A stretch of DNA of 64,000 nt from Pycnopodia helianthoides. Lineage: Eukaryota; Echinodermata; Asteroidea; Forcipulatida; Asteriidae. This document shows positions 48,926-60,110 of the stretch, in pieces. The number at the start of each line of letters is the position of its first letter. Position 1 is the first letter of the stretch. The translations under genes and the position numbers were made by a program. The notes beneath the pieces are model-generated. The model did not search any database and was not told the DNA's origin. It worked only from the letters and a program-made list of their open reading frames with translations. The stretch is from contig CM063247.1 in assembly GCA_032158295.1 (NCBI GenBank), forward strand, positions 13,064,399-13,128,398. The letters are read 5' to 3'.

Positions 48926-49879
48926 GAAGATACACAATAAGGAATGGGACATAAACAATGAAGAATCTTCCTTAACCTTATAGAACAGTGGTTTCACGCG
49001 AAGCATTCGGAAAGTGCGAACTTGGGTAGCCTATTTGTGGCTTTAAGTCGGTTGATGGAGTCAATTAAATCACAAGACTGAAAAAACAGTATTTATTATA
49101 CTAGTAGAACTAGTACACCCGCGCCTCCACCAAGTTTATCCTCGATTCAAAAAACCACTATGACTACGGTATAATGGGATTATTTACTTAATAAGGTAGG
49201 GCCTTTTGTACTGAGTGTGTAAATCAAGCCTGGTGACCCAATGACCTAATGAACCATGAGTTCAATGCATAATGTTCCGAGGGTAGGTTATTCCCCTGGG
49301 GCGGCTTGTCACATTCCTCATGGCTTGGCAATTACATATTGAAGGGGCAGTATGACAACTATGTTTTCAGTTTGTTTATATCAGTTAACCTCCTCCCCAC
49401 CACACCACCACCACCACCAAACACACACTTTCACACACAAAAATGCAATACGTTTTTACATGTGCTTTGCAGGCCAATTATGTTTTTCGGTTCCTTAAAT
49501 AGATAGAAAGAAAATTTCAGTGTTTGTAATGTAAAAGAAGGCTATTTTGGGTGCAGAAAAAAAAATAATCCAAACCCCCCTCACCAAACCTCCGCCATTT
49601 GGGGAAATTGTAACACCATTTTATTTTAAGGGATCCCTTTAAAAAATGACTCAGCTGCTTGTTTCGTGTTTGGTTTCCTAGAACGTATACATGCTATACG
49701 TGCATAGGCCTAACCATCCTAAGAAGAAAAAAACGACATTGGGTGTGTTTTACTGTTTGCTCCCCGCACTGGATAGCCACATCATACATTAACATCTCAC
49801 TGGTTGTTGTCCAAAACTATAGCAGATCAGTGTCAAAAACAAGTGCATTAATTCGCTACAAGGAGATCTTACAAGAATT
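48926..49879. other. Upstream region of the SRCR gene, no exon recognised
   Basis: This holds a simple (CCA)n tract near 49,400-49,425 and AT-rich sequence. A promoter for the gene starting at 49,880 would be expected here or in untranslated exons, but I can point to no clear TATA box or initiator. Confidence 0.35.
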
Positions 49880-49937
49880 ATGTTGTGGATTACCTTGTTG
49901 ATGTTGGCCTTGGCGCTCGGTGTTACAAACGGACAAG
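49880..49937 (+). CDS. Signal-peptide exon, likely exon 1 of the SRCR gene
   Basis: From ATG the frame reads MLWITLLMLALALGVTNGQ. This is a short N-region, a strongly hydrophobic Leu/Ala core and a polar end, as in a classical secretory signal peptide. It stops in phase 1 at the consensus donor CAAG|gtaagg. The SRCR exon at 60,718 begins in phase 1 after a cttgatttttag acceptor, and the joined residue is Asp (NGQ-D-YTVRLTGGG). Signal peptide directly before an SRCR domain is a common arrangement for secreted or membrane scavenger receptors. The pairing of these two exons is inference based on phase, strand and content. Confidence 0.65.
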
Positions 49938-50116
49938 GTAAGGGATGTTTTTTTTTAATTTTTCAAATTGTAGCTGCTGTTTTAATAGGTTTTCCCAGCC
50001 AATTACAGCAACATAGTGTTCTTCATTGTAATTTGTGCTGTTGCAATTGCATGGAGATGTTTTTTTAGGGTTCCGTATTCATGTAATTTTAGCCTGCTTA
50101 CTGATCCCTGGTTTAA

Positions 50117-51645
50117 CCCTCCGCTGCACTATGACCTTGAAAAGCGTCCGTCCCGCCCTCGCACAGTCATCTGCAGTACGGTGTGAAATTGCGCATAACA
50201 CTAATTTGGCTGCTCACAAACTCTTCTAACATGGTACCATTAGACTCAGAATCGTTCACTCAATCCCAAGAACAACAAAAATCAAAAAAAGTGAAAAATC
50301 AATTTTTGTTTAATTTTTTACCCAAATCCATCAAAATCACACCGTTACACTATCGCACTGTTTGCTGCAGTACCATGTGAAATTGCGTGTAAAACTATTT
50401 TGGCTGCTCACAAACTCTTCTAACATGGTATCATTAGACTCAGAAACGTTCACTGAATCCCCAGAACAAAAAAAAATGCAAACAAAATGTTCATAGGGGG
50501 TAAGCACACTCAGTTGAAAAAAAAAACCCTAATTTTTGCCCAAATCCATCAAAATCACACCGTTACAGTATCGCACGGTCCGCTACCGTACGGTGTGAAA
50601 TTGCGTGTAAAACTATTTTGGCTGCTCAAAAACTCTTCTAACATGGTATCATTAGACTCAGAAACGTTCACTGAATCCCAAGAACAACAAAAAAAAATGA
50701 AAAAAATGTTCATAGGGGGTAAGCACACTCAGTTGAAACAAAAAAACGAATTTTTACCCAAATCCATCAAAATTACACCGTTACAGTATCGCACGGTCCG
50801 CTACCGTACGGTGTGAAATTGCTTGTAAAACTATTTTGGCTGCTCACAAACTCTTCTAACATGGTATCATTAGACTCAGAAACGTTCACTGAATCCCCAG
50901 AACAACAAAAAAATGAAAAAAAATATTCATAGGGGGTAAGCACACTCAGTTGAAACAAAAAACAAATTTTTACCCAAATCCATCAAAATTACACCGTTAC
51001 AGTATCGCACGGTCCGCTACCGTACGGTGTGAAATTGCTTGTAAAACTACTTTAGCTGCTCACAAACTCTTCTAACATGGTATCATTAGACTCAGAAACG
51101 TTAACTGAATCCCCAGAAGAAGAAAAAAAATGCAAAACAATGTCCCTGGATGGTAAGCACACTCAGTTGCAAAAAAAAAAAAAAATGTTACCAAAATCAT
51201 TTTTTTTTTCATTTTTTTTTTTGTTTGTTTGCACTGCTTTCCAGTGCTTACCAGTCTTCTGAGAAACAAGGTATCTTATTTACTTGGCCAACCCGAAACC
51301 ACAACCTGCACCTGGTGTCTGCCCGATGTCTGGAACAGTGACAGGATGATTGATTGCCCCCAAGTAACAGCGGCTAGATCTAAGACCTTGGATCGTGTTT
51401 ATGGGGTTAGGGATAGCCTCAGGGGAATTCATTGGGCCTCAGGGGAATTCTATGGGGCTTCGAAATTAAAGGTACCTGTAGGTCGAAGACTCACCCCAAG
51501 CTAAATCTGCTGGTACTAGTGTTATCCGGCTATGGTCCATTGAGGAACTTAAAAAATTTCGCAATTTTTGACCGCACCGTTAATGAGTAATCACATTTTT
51601 TTTTAAACGGTACAGTCGATGACTGTGCGAGAGTGCAGCGCAGTG
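50117..51645. mobile_element. TTAA-flanked element with internal tandem repeat
   Basis: TTAA lies at 50,113-50,116 and 51,646-51,649. The ends are CCCTCCGCTGCACT and, inverted, CACTGCGCTGCACT. A further inverted block, CTCGCACAGTCATC, lies just inside on both sides. The 1,529-bp body is mostly tandem repeat (see the next entry) and encodes no transposase. TTAA plus CCCT-type ends suggests mobilisation by a piggyBac-like enzyme. Confidence 0.65.
50163..51180 (+). repeat. 216-bp tandem repeat, five copies, inside the TTAA element
   Basis: The anchor 'gtgtgaaattgc' occurs at about 50,181, 50,376, 50,593, 50,812 and 51,028 (spacing 195, 217, 219, 216). Each unit contains 'ggctgctcacaaactcttct', 'aacatggtatcattagactc' and 'gggggtaagcacactcagtt'. 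Each ends with 'tatcgcacggtccgctaccg'. The copies are very similar, so the expansion is recent. Frames through it are repeat read-through. Confidence 0.85.
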
Positions 51646-51889
51646 TTAAGATTTAGTGTCTTAAAGGTGGGGTTATAAATTGCTAGTCAACGTAATGCTA
51701 ATTTATATGCATAGCAAAACCATGAAGAAAGATACAATAACTGCTTTTCTGCGCATGCGTAAATGTGAGTGAGCACGCTTTCTCTGTGGGCTCCGACCAG
51801 AACAAAAATTATTCCTCATTTTGACGGTTTCTGTAGAAATTTTCGTTTAATAAACTTCCCCAGTTTGCCGTGCAGGCATATAGACCAAC

Positions 51890-52708
51890 ATGCCGAGAAC
51901 AAGGAAAGCTTCGCAGAATCCAGAAGAACGAAATAAAGGAAAATCGTCGTCAAATATTGTGATAACAGACGGAAACCAAGATGGCGCTGCCCATATAACG
52001 GACGACACATGTGCTACAGCTACTGCTGATGGTCCCGATACTTTGACAGCGGCGCATTTTCTAAACCATAACAGTGATAGCTCCAAGAAACTTGACTCTA
52101 TCCTAAAGAAACTGGAAAAGCTAGACCTCCTGGAAGTGCTGGCAACAAGAGTTGACAAGGTAGAAGGGAATATTAACAAACTAGACAAAGATGTAGAAGA
52201 ATTAACCGAAGGAATGAATTTCATGGATGAAGTGCTGGGAGGCAAAGCAGATAGCAAAGAGGTTCGGGAGCTCAGAAAGCAAGTGGAAGATCTTTCCAAT
52301 CACCTCCGCAAAAACAACCTTGTGTTTTTGCATGTCCCAGAAGGAAGTGAGGATAACCATGAATCTTGTGCCTCATTTATTAAGAGTTTTCTTGGAGGCC
52401 AGATGAAGTTGTCGAGTGCGGCCGATATTCAGATAGAAAGGGCACACAGACCACCAGCAGTTCATACCAGAGGTAAAGGACCACGACCGATCCATGTGGC
52501 ATTCCTCCGCTTCTCAGACAAGCAGATGATCTTGAGAGCTGCTCCCAAGATGCTAAAGAACAACCCCTACAAGAACCAGAATATCTTTGTGTCGGAGGAC
52601 TTCACTCCTCAGTTGCAAAAAAAGAGAAGGGAAATGCTACATTTTAAGAGACTCCTCCACCAAAAAATCCAGCCAGGTCAGTATACCTTTCCTACCCTGC
52701 CAAGCTGA
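51890..52708 (+). CDS. LINE ORF1 protein (L1 ORF1p-like), frameshifted near the end
   Basis: The 272-residue frame has a basic, polar N-terminus, then a coiled coil at about residues 67-142 (LDSILKKLEKLDLLEV, LRKQVEDLSNHL). An RRM-like start follows at NNLVFLHVPEG, and the C-terminal domain contains IERAHRPP, VAFLRFSDKQMIL and FVSEDFTPQLQKKRREM. This is the layout of L1 ORF1p, an RNA-binding trimer and nucleic acid chaperone of the retrotransposition particle. The frame ends at 52,708 after QYTFP, but the +1 frame continues PAKLKMKEGDCWRIF to a stop at 52,806. A single missing T near 52,695 would explain this. Confidence 0.85.
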   Translation: MPRTRKASQNPEERNKGKSSSNIVITDGNQDGAAHITDDTCATATADGPDTLTAAHFLNHNSDSSKKLDSILKKLEKLDLLEVLATRVDKVEGNINKLDKDVEELTEGMNFMDEVLGGKADSKEVRELRKQVEDLSNHLRKNNLVFLHVPEGSEDNHESCASFIKSFLGGQMKLSSAADIQIERAHRPPAVHTRGKGPRPIHVAFLRFSDKQMILRAAPKMLKNNPYKNQNIFVSEDFTPQLQKKRREMLHFKRLLHQKIQPGQYTFPTLPS

Positions 52709-53094
52709 AGATGAAGGAGGGAGACTGCTGGAGAATCTTTGACATAGATGAGGCAGACAGCATGAAATACTTGTACCAAAACTTTGGCAATGGTCGGAGC
52801 CCATAGGGTTTTTGAGAGACAGTCGTGTCCTAAAAATCCTTTGAAACATTCGCAGAACAATTTGGGTGTCCCTGTTTTTTGGGTTTTTTTTTTTTTTTTT
52901 TTGTCTTCTTGTGGTGTGTTTGGTTTTGCTGTTTTGATGGCTTTGTTGTTGTTGTTGTTTCTACCATCTAGGTACCAACAAATTATGAGGAGGCTCAATT
53001 ATGTTGTTTGTTATGATTACATGCTCTCACTTTCATTATTTATAATTTGTAAGTTGTGGATTCAGGAAAAGGTTGCTCGTTGGGTTTTATTTTT

Positions 53095-54175
53095 AAAAAT
53101 ATCCTAACGGTTAAAATTAATATCTGTTCTCTTAATGTCAGGGGGATGAGTAATAATCTTAAGCGTAGACAAGTTTATCATTGGTTGAGAAAAAAACATT
53201 TCTCCATTTTCTTTTTGCAGGAAACACATAGTGAATCTAAGTCAGAGAAAATCTGGACTAGTGAGTGGGGTTATACCAGGTTTTTTTAGTCATGATAATT
53301 CCAACAAAGCAGGTGTTGCTATCTTGTTTAAAAATGACTTGGTCTTCAGTGTTGAGAAATATCTGATTGATTCCTCTGGCAGATTTATTATAACTCATAT
53401 TGAGGTTGACGACGAAGTGTTTACTCTAGTTAATGTTTATGCTTACAATGAAGACAGGCCTGATTTGTTTGATCAGATTGTTGAAAAAATGTCTGAGTTT
53501 AACTGTGAGAATATCATTATGGGTGGAGACTTCAATGCTGTTAGAAATATTACCTTCGATAAGAAGGGTGGTAGGCCCTGCACCAATTTTAAAGTGCAAA
53601 ACAAAATCTCTAATATCATTGAGACCCTGGAATTAATTGATGTTTGGAGAGAAAACAATCATGGGGTTAGGCATTTTAGCTGGAAATCAAACCACCCCCC
53701 CACCCCCATTCTTTGTAGACTGGATTATTTATTAATTTCTAATCACCTTTGGGGTAATACTGACTGTTCTGATATTGTTCCTGGTTATAAAACAGATCAC
53801 TCTATGATTGCTTTGTCCATTTCCAATGAAAACTATAGAGGCAGAGGTTTTTGAAATTTAATACCTCTTTCTTGTCTCACCAGGATTATGTTTCTAAAAT
53901 TTAAAATTCTGTTAAGTACATCACAGAAGTCAACACCTCAGCTAACCCTAATACTCTCTGGGAAGTTATCAAAAGTGAGATTAGGGGAAAAACAATCAAA
54001 TATGCTTCTAGGATGAAAAATGCTCAGAAGCGGGAAGTTACTTTTCGTGAATCTGAAATTTCGCTGCTGGAGAAATTTTATTTTGAGTCCCCATCGGTTG
54101 AGATTTTGAATTCCTTGAAATCTAAGCAGAGACAGCTGGAGAAGATTTTTGAAAGCAGGGCTAGGGGGCTATTGT
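53095..54175 (+). pseudogene. LINE ORF2, endonuclease part (frame broken)
   Basis: The endonuclease domain is spread over two frames. The first carries INICSLNVRGM (Asn) and FFLQETHSES (Glu). After the T7 run at 53,281-53,287 the next carries SHDNSNKAGVAIL, IIMGGDFNAVRN (Asp, Asn), CRLDYLLIS and YKTDHSM (Asp-His). All key residues of the L1-type apurinic endonuclease are thus present. A further shift near 53,850 (one G missing in a GG) leads into a linker with KYITEVNTSANPNTLWEVIK. Another, at the G5 run at 54,164-54,168, precedes the reverse transcriptase. The enzyme would nick target DNA to prime reverse transcription. Confidence 0.8.
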
Positions 54176-55302
54176 GAGATCCAGGGCACGTTGGACCTAG
54201 TTTGGTGAGAAGAATAGCAAGTATTTTCTTAGTTTAGAAAAACGGAATTCTAAGAATAACTCTGTCTCTAAGCTTGTTTCTGAGAATGGGGATGTCATCA
54301 CAGATCAGACTGAAATTTTGAAGAAGGAGCTAAATTTTTACTCGGAATTGTATCACTCTGACTCTACGGAGCAGACCCAATTTGATGAGTTCCTTCCCAA
54401 CAATGTTAACAACAAATTATCCGAGGATGACCAATCTCTCTGTGATGGTCCTCTGGAAGAAAAAGAGTGTCTGGCTGCTCTTAAAGAAATGAGTAATAAC
54501 AAAACCCCTGGTTGTGATGGTATCCCAGCTGAATTTTATAAAGTCTTTTGGTCTGACATCAAACAATACATGATCGCTTCTTTCCGTTTTTCTTTTAACT
54601 GTGGTCAAATGTCTGTAGATCAGAGGAGAGGGATATTTAATTTAATTCCTAAACCTGGTAAAAACCCTTGTAATTTGAAAAATTGGCGTCCTATCTCTCT
54701 CCTAAATGTTGACTACAAAATTTGTGCCAAAGTTCTAGCAAACAGGCTGAAAACAGTTCTCCCTAAAATTATTAATGAAGACCAAACTGGTTTTATGAAA
54801 AATCGTTACATTGGTGAGAATATTCGTTTGGTGCTTGACACAGTTAAATTCACCTCTGAAAATGTTACTCCGGGTATGATTCTTTTTTTAGATTTTGAAA
54901 AGGCGTTTGATAGACTAGAATGGGCCTTCGTAGAAAAAAAGTCTTAAGTACTCTAATCTTGGAAAAGACTTTATTAAGTGGATCTTTACTCTTTATGGTA
55001 ATATCTCTAGCTGTATTATTAATAATGGCCATGTCTCAGACTCATTCAACGTTACCAGAGGGGTCCGCCAAGGCTGTCCATTGAGCCCATATTTATTCAT
55101 TATTGCTGCTGAATTACTAGCGATTTCTATTAGACATTCTAAAGACATTACAGATATTCAAATTGAGGGTACAGAATTAAAAACTAGTTCTTACGCAGAT
55201 AAAATTACCATCTTTTTGGATGGGAGTAGTAAATCAGTTTATTGTACTTTTAAGATATTGGACAGCTTCAGGTCAGCCTCTGGCCTTAAAGGTGAACTTT
55301 AA
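54176..55302 (+). pseudogene. LINE ORF2, reverse transcriptase part with altered catalytic box
   Basis: The motifs run in order: FGEKNSKYFLSLEKRNSK just after an in-frame TAG at 54,198-54,200; NNKTPGCDGIPAEFYK; NLIPKPGKNPCNLKNWRPI; EDQTGFMKNRYIG; LFLDFEKAFDRLEW (first catalytic Asp); RGVRQGCPLSPYLF; then SSYADKITIFLDG. In the last one the invariant YADD is YADK (55,192-55,203), so the second Asp of the pair is gone. The frame also shifts at A7 (54,934-54,940) and at a GG near 55,290. With the TAG and YADK this copy should be inactive even if the homopolymer shifts are sequencing errors. Confidence 0.85.
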
Positions 55303-56740
55303 TAAATCTGAGGCCATGAAACTCGGTCCATTGAGATTTTGCAAAGATATACAGTTTGTTGGCAGGGGTCTCCCTTGGACCAATGGGCCTGTGCGATGTT
55401 GGGGTATAGTATTCACTTACAACGAAAATGATCTATTTCACCTGAATTTCGATAATCAGTTGAATAAGATCCAAACTTTGTTTAATTTATGGTCCAGGAG
55501 AGACCTGACTCCAATTGGCAAAATCACTATTGTTAAGAGCTTAGCCTTGTCACAATTGACCTTGTTGTTGACAGTGTTACCCAACCCTCCTCAGGAATTT
55601 ATCTCACAGGTGAACAAGTTGGTTTACAAATTTATTTGGAGCGGGAAACCTGACCGAGTTCGTAGGAAAGTCGTTATTAATGATTACATGCATGGTGGTT
55701 TGAAAATGCTTGATTTAGAGTCTTTTCAAAAGGGTCTGAAGTGTACCTGGATCAAGAGACTTCTTGATAGCTCAAATGATGCAAAGTGGAAGCTTTTTGC
55801 AAATGGCGCTCTCAGGCATGCTGGTATTCAGGACATTATTTGGAAGTTAACTATTTCTCCCTCTGATTTCCCGTTCCGCATCTTGACAGATAATTTCCTT
55901 AAAGATGTTGTCAGAGCTTGGCTAGAATTGCAGAAATCGAATCCTCCTGCTCATTTTTGTCAGAAATTATCTGGTTTAATTTCAATGTTAAAATCAGTAA
56001 CAAATGTATTTTTTACCGTTCTTGGAAGGTTGAAGGAGTTTTGAAAGTCAGTGATATTTGTTCAGAAGATGGAAATATTCTAACTTTCCATGATTTTCGA
56101 TTAAAATATAACAACATCAAGTGTACCTTTATCAAGTATTGTGGTCTACTTAAAGCATTATCAAGGACCTGGAAACAGATTTCTGGCTTAGACTTGACAG
56201 AAGAAAGTGAATCTAACTCATTGCTGATTTATGAGCTGTGTAATCAGAAAAATTTGTTTACAACTCAATTTCCAAAACAATAGCTCAAGAACCTACTAAA
56301 TGCCAGTCCAAGTGGACTACTTTACTCGATTTCTCCCCGCAATGGAATGAAGTACATCAAGTTCCTTTTAAAATTACCAAAGATTCCAAGCTGCAATATT
56401 TTCAATATAAATTCATTCACTTTCTCATTCCGACGAACACCTTTCTTTACAAAATTAAAAAGAAGGACTCTGACATTTTTTTTTTTTTTTTTTAATGAAG
56501 AGCGTGAAAATGTGTTACACCTCTTCTGGGACTGTAGAAAGGTTAAATTGTTTTGGAACGATGTCATAACTTGGCTTAATTCTATTTCTCTATATCCTGT
56601 GACTTTAACTTGTAGAGATATTTGCTTTAGTCTATTACCAGAAAAAGATCTCGTCTCCCTTATTATTATTCTAGCGACAAAAAAAATATTTTTAATAATA
56701 AGTGTCAAGAAATTCCTCTTTTGTCGATAACTGCCTTTAA
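55290..56740 (+). pseudogene. LINE ORF2, thumb and C-terminal part
   Basis: The continuation carries KVNFNKSEAMKLGPL, LWSRRDLTPIGKITIVKSL, FIWSGKPDRVRRKVVI and NDYMHGGLKMLDL, all typical of Tx1-like L1 elements. Frames change near 56,040 and 56,285. The end has NVLHLFWDCRKVKLFWNDV, the H..C half of the usual Cys-His module. The expected C..C half is replaced by a T17 tract (about 56,476-56,492). The frame ends near 56,730. Confidence 0.8.
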
Positions 56741-57141
56741 AGAGTTTGTTTTTGTCCATTTCAAATCAGAAAAGGGTATTGCAACAAGAAATGGGTCACT
56801 CGGTGACCTCCGAAAGAAATGGGCGAACCTTTTTTTTAACAAGCCCCCCCCCCCCCCCCCACCACACACACACACTTATATTATTTAAGTAATGACTAGG
56901 TATTTGGGTTGGTGTTGTCTAGTTGTTTTGTCTTTTTGTTGTCCCTTTCCGTTTGTCTTTTGTCTTGGGTTATCTCGTTTATTGCTCTTTTGTTTCTATT
57001 GGTTCAGTGCCATTTGTATGCTTATTTCATTTTTTTCTTTGTATGTTCTTGGTTGCATATTGAATAATAAAAATTAAAAAAACAATAAAAAAAAAAACAA
57101 TAACAGCCACATGTGGAAAAACAAAACAAAACAAAAAAACG

Positions 57142-57244
57142 GTCACGGTACTTTCTCAAGAACGTCGAATCCATCCACGTTTAGCGAGGTGACTGCGGAT
57201 ACCATCCGCATCTCTGGCCGCAGCATTCGCAAACGGACACCAAC
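57142..57244 (-). repeat. Conserved segment, copy 1 (partner 62,583-62,690)
   Basis: On the minus strand this reads PEMRMVSAVTSLNVDGF-DVLE; the partner reads PEMRLVPTVTSLNVDGF-EVLD. Of eight substitutions in 63 nt, five are at third and three at first codon positions, none at second. That pattern suggests selection on a protein, so the pair may be paralogous exons or exon relics. I do not recognise the peptide. It may alternatively be a dispersed non-coding repeat. Confidence 0.45.
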
Positions 57245-57264
57245 CTCTAGAAAGCTTATAGAAA

Positions 57265-57455
57265 AGATTCAAGCTTGAATATTTTTCTCAGATTCAAATG
57301 TTGTGAGATGAAAAGTCATCCAAGCCATTATTCGAGGGGAATCCTTTCTCGACATAGGTTATACTATCAACAGCTGCAGTGCTTCTTACCATTTCCCAAG
57401 TAAAGTTTTTATGGTCATTTATTTGTGGAGTATTTACCAATCCATGACCATCCCT
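57265..57455. mobile_element. TTAA element family A, 5'-truncated copy 3
   Basis: Matches the right part of 696-1,047 ('ctcagattcaaat', 'actatcaacagct', 'taaagtttttatggt') and ends before TTAA at 57,456-57,459. The left end is missing. Confidence 0.65.
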
Positions 57456-57862
57456 TTAAATGTTCTGTATTTTTCCTTGCAGCTATATGGTTGTATATAA
57501 TTATTTACTTTTCAGTAGCTCAATTTATCCTGTACAGGGTTAGTGTACATTTAAATGTACACTAACTACTACTACATTAATTTTCTACTTTTTACAATTT
57601 AGGTTTCTTATTGTTGGTGTCAACCATCATTGGACAGTGGTTTGGCTAGAAAGGGCGGTACAAAGCTCTGCCAGCATATGTTGTGTTCAAAATTGGTCTA
57701 TCAATTGTCTGTCCATGTCAAAGAATAATGAACCAAATAAGCTTAAATTTAATCATGGAATACCTGAACATGTATAAAACAACACACTTAGATAAAGACA
57801 TTGTTGAGAACATGCACGACATCGAAAGCGTATGCCGCCACATGAATTTAAAGAAATCTCCC

Positions 57863-57952
57863 TCTTATAGTGTACATACACGATAACTTATCATGTACGT
57901 AACTTATCATGTAAGTACGTGATAAGTTATCGTGGGCATATACACTATAAGG
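57863..57952. mobile_element. Hairpin element, about 37-bp arms
   Basis: The left arm 'cttatagtgtacatacacga' plus 'taacttatcatgtac' recurs inverted as 'gtacgtgataagttatcg' plus 'tgggcatatacactataag', with few mismatches and a loop of about 16 bp. It is a small foldback MITE or palindrome in the SRCR-gene intron; no target duplication was identified. Confidence 0.6.
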
Positions 57953-59597
57953 GCGATATTTGTTTAAGTTCAAGAGGAGGCAATACGCTTCCTTTCAAAT
58001 CAAACCCTTTTAACCTACCAAAAAACCTATTGCTGACAAAGGACCGCAGTTACGTTTGTCCCAAACAGGGGGTGCCTCTTTTGTATAAGGTGCCTCTTGT
58101 TGTATATGTAGGCCAGGTTGAATAGTAAGGGGCAGAGCACACTCCCATTGAGGTAAGCCTGATTAAAAATTGGCCCATTCAGATGTTTTCCCGAGGGAAG
58201 TGCATCCTTTGTTGACGGTCGACCAGAAAATCCACGACCCAACTCCAAAGAGAGCCACTATAAATGTTGAACGTCTTTTCTCCCTTTTCTTTTGAGTGGA
58301 GCTCTTAGACTCCATGTATTCAACTCCAGTAGTTACAATGAGATACATCTTATACGGAACTTTAATGCAGGTACTGATAGATCATTACATAAGTACATAG
58401 AGGTTACTAGAAACTAAAAAACAAGTTCAACAGTATTTTCGAATATTTGTGTAACATTGTTACAAACTGTGGCTTTCTGTTTTTGCTTTGCATTTATGGC
58501 TTTCCGTAGTTTTCCAACCTTGGTTGGCAAAAACTCGTGCCGGGGCTTTGCAATAGAAAGGTCTAGAACATTTTATTTGCAACCCAAAGATTGACTTGCG
58601 GCTTCAAAACCTGGCCGCGAACTCGGCCAATAGCAATATCTTTGCAACCAATACATGTCCGTGCGGCACAAAACCTGGCCACCCACAAACCTGTAGGGGT
58701 GCACCTTACTAAATAAACTCCCGTAAAGCAGTGCAAAATGCTAAATGTTCAACAATATTTTAGAGCAGTGTATATTTTGTATGGTTTTTCCGACATCAAA
58801 CGAGGCCTGGAGCTGGATAATGGGTAGTCTTGGTGCAAGACTTTCTTGTTGAGTTAGTAAAAATCATAAAAACCATAGCGCCTACCTACACTCAACACTA
58901 AAAACGACGCGACTATTCCACCGATAGAGGGCAATCTGTGAAAGCCGCAAACCCGTCGGGAAGGGACAAGTTCGCGCAAGGACCAATGGTTAACTTGTGG
59001 TTGTTTAGTGACGTACGTAGGGCATGCGCAAAGAAGTTTGAAACGACTCTAGTCATGTCAACACGACCGGGGAGTCAAATTAGACTCAACGTACGTTATC
59101 AGTTTTTCTAACTGGTCCACTCTGCACTGTGCTATAAAACGGCTATTGGTAACCAGCGATGCGACCATGCCCAGTATGTTCCAAATAGTCGACTAGTGTA
59201 GTCCAACTACCTTCGACTAGACAGAGTTCGGGCTAACTTAGTCGAACTATAGTCAACGATAGTCCTTGCGCAAACTTGGCCAAGAACGTCTTGGCAAATT
59301 CGTTCAGTCTGCCTGGAAAATTCTGGGCAAATACCTCGCATACGTACTTCAGTTGCATAAACAGTTTAATCTAAATCGCCAAGACGCTGTTTTGAGTGCG
59401 ATGTGTTGTGGTTATCTGGAAGTTTCCCAACAGCGCCTGCTATTGTTCGAATATAGTACTATGTGCGGTCGCGGAGCGCGCTAAATCTCGATAGGCTAGG
59501 CTAGCCTATCATATTTCTACGGTGCATTATATGCCAATTGATTGTCAAACTCATTCAGCGATTACCAACTATCAACCAAACAATAATACTTTTGTGT
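57953..59597. other. Intronic non-coding stretch
   Basis: No domain-bearing frame. Near 58,555-58,690 a diverged two-copy repeat contains 'tttgcaacc' and 'aaaacctggcc'. Around 59,190-59,260 the word 'tagtcga/tcgacta' recurs several times. Confidence 0.4.
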
Positions 59598-59609
59598 TTA
59601 AGTTTGGAA

Positions 59610-60110
59610 ATTAATTTGCTTGTGAGAGACCTCGTCGAAAGCCTTGAGAAAGTTTAATATGATGGCGTCAACTTGCTCGCGATGATCTATGGCAAGAGCG
59701 AGGTCACTCACTGTCACAAGGAGTTGGGTTTCGCTGGAATGCCCAGGACGGGAGCCGTGTTGAGCGGGATTCAAGATAATATTGTCGTCATAAAGGTCCA
59801 TGATGTGGCTAAAAATAACATGTTCACGAATTCTTGAATGTATAGATGTAATTGAAACGGGCCCATAATTAGATGGTTTTGAACGATCCCCTTTTTTGAA
59901 GATTGGGGATACATTACCGATGAGCCAGTCCTGTGGTATTTCACTTGTGTTCGGTGATTGTTGGAATATTTTAGCAAGAATAGGTGCTATTACTCTTGCG
60001 TGATGTTTAAGAATCCTTGCAGGAAGATTATCTGGTCCGGTAGCTTTAGTAACATCAAGTGTCGGCAAAAGTTTGAGAACACCTTCTGTAGAGATTGGCC
60101 AAGTTACCGA
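59610..60110 (-). pseudogene. CR1/L2-type LINE reverse transcriptase fragment
   Basis: On the minus strand the frame reads TEGVLKLLPTLDVTKATG, GPDNLPARILKHHARVI, IPQDWLIGNVSPIFKKGD, SKPSNYGPVSITSIHSRI, NPAQHGSRPGHSSETQLL and QVDAIILNFLKAFDEV. These are the successive reverse-transcriptase motifs of the CR1/L2/Daphne group. The first catalytic Asp (usually LDFSKAFD) is Asn here. The fragment lacks the endonuclease, the YADD region and the 3' end, so it is a dead remnant. It is antisense to the SRCR gene. Confidence 0.8.

Larger units (their letters stand above)
51650..57095 (+). mobile_element. Tx1/L1-type LINE, nearly full length
   Basis: It has the order 5' leader (start uncertain, after 51,650), ORF1 (51,890-52,806), a short spacer, ORF2 (about 53,095-56,730) and an A-rich tail (57,060-57,095). 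ORF2 carries an N-terminal apurinic-like endonuclease, reverse transcriptase and a C-terminal H..C module, as in the L1/Tx1 clade. It sits in the intron between the two SRCR-gene exons, on the same strand. Most frame breaks fall in homopolymers, but one nonsense codon and one catalytic change look real. I could not find a convincing target duplication. Confidence 0.85.

Noticed and set aside
52784..53107. 107-codon frame with a phenylalanine-rich stretch between LINE ORF1 and ORF2
   Set aside because: It lies in the LINE inter-ORF spacer with long T runs; no domain.
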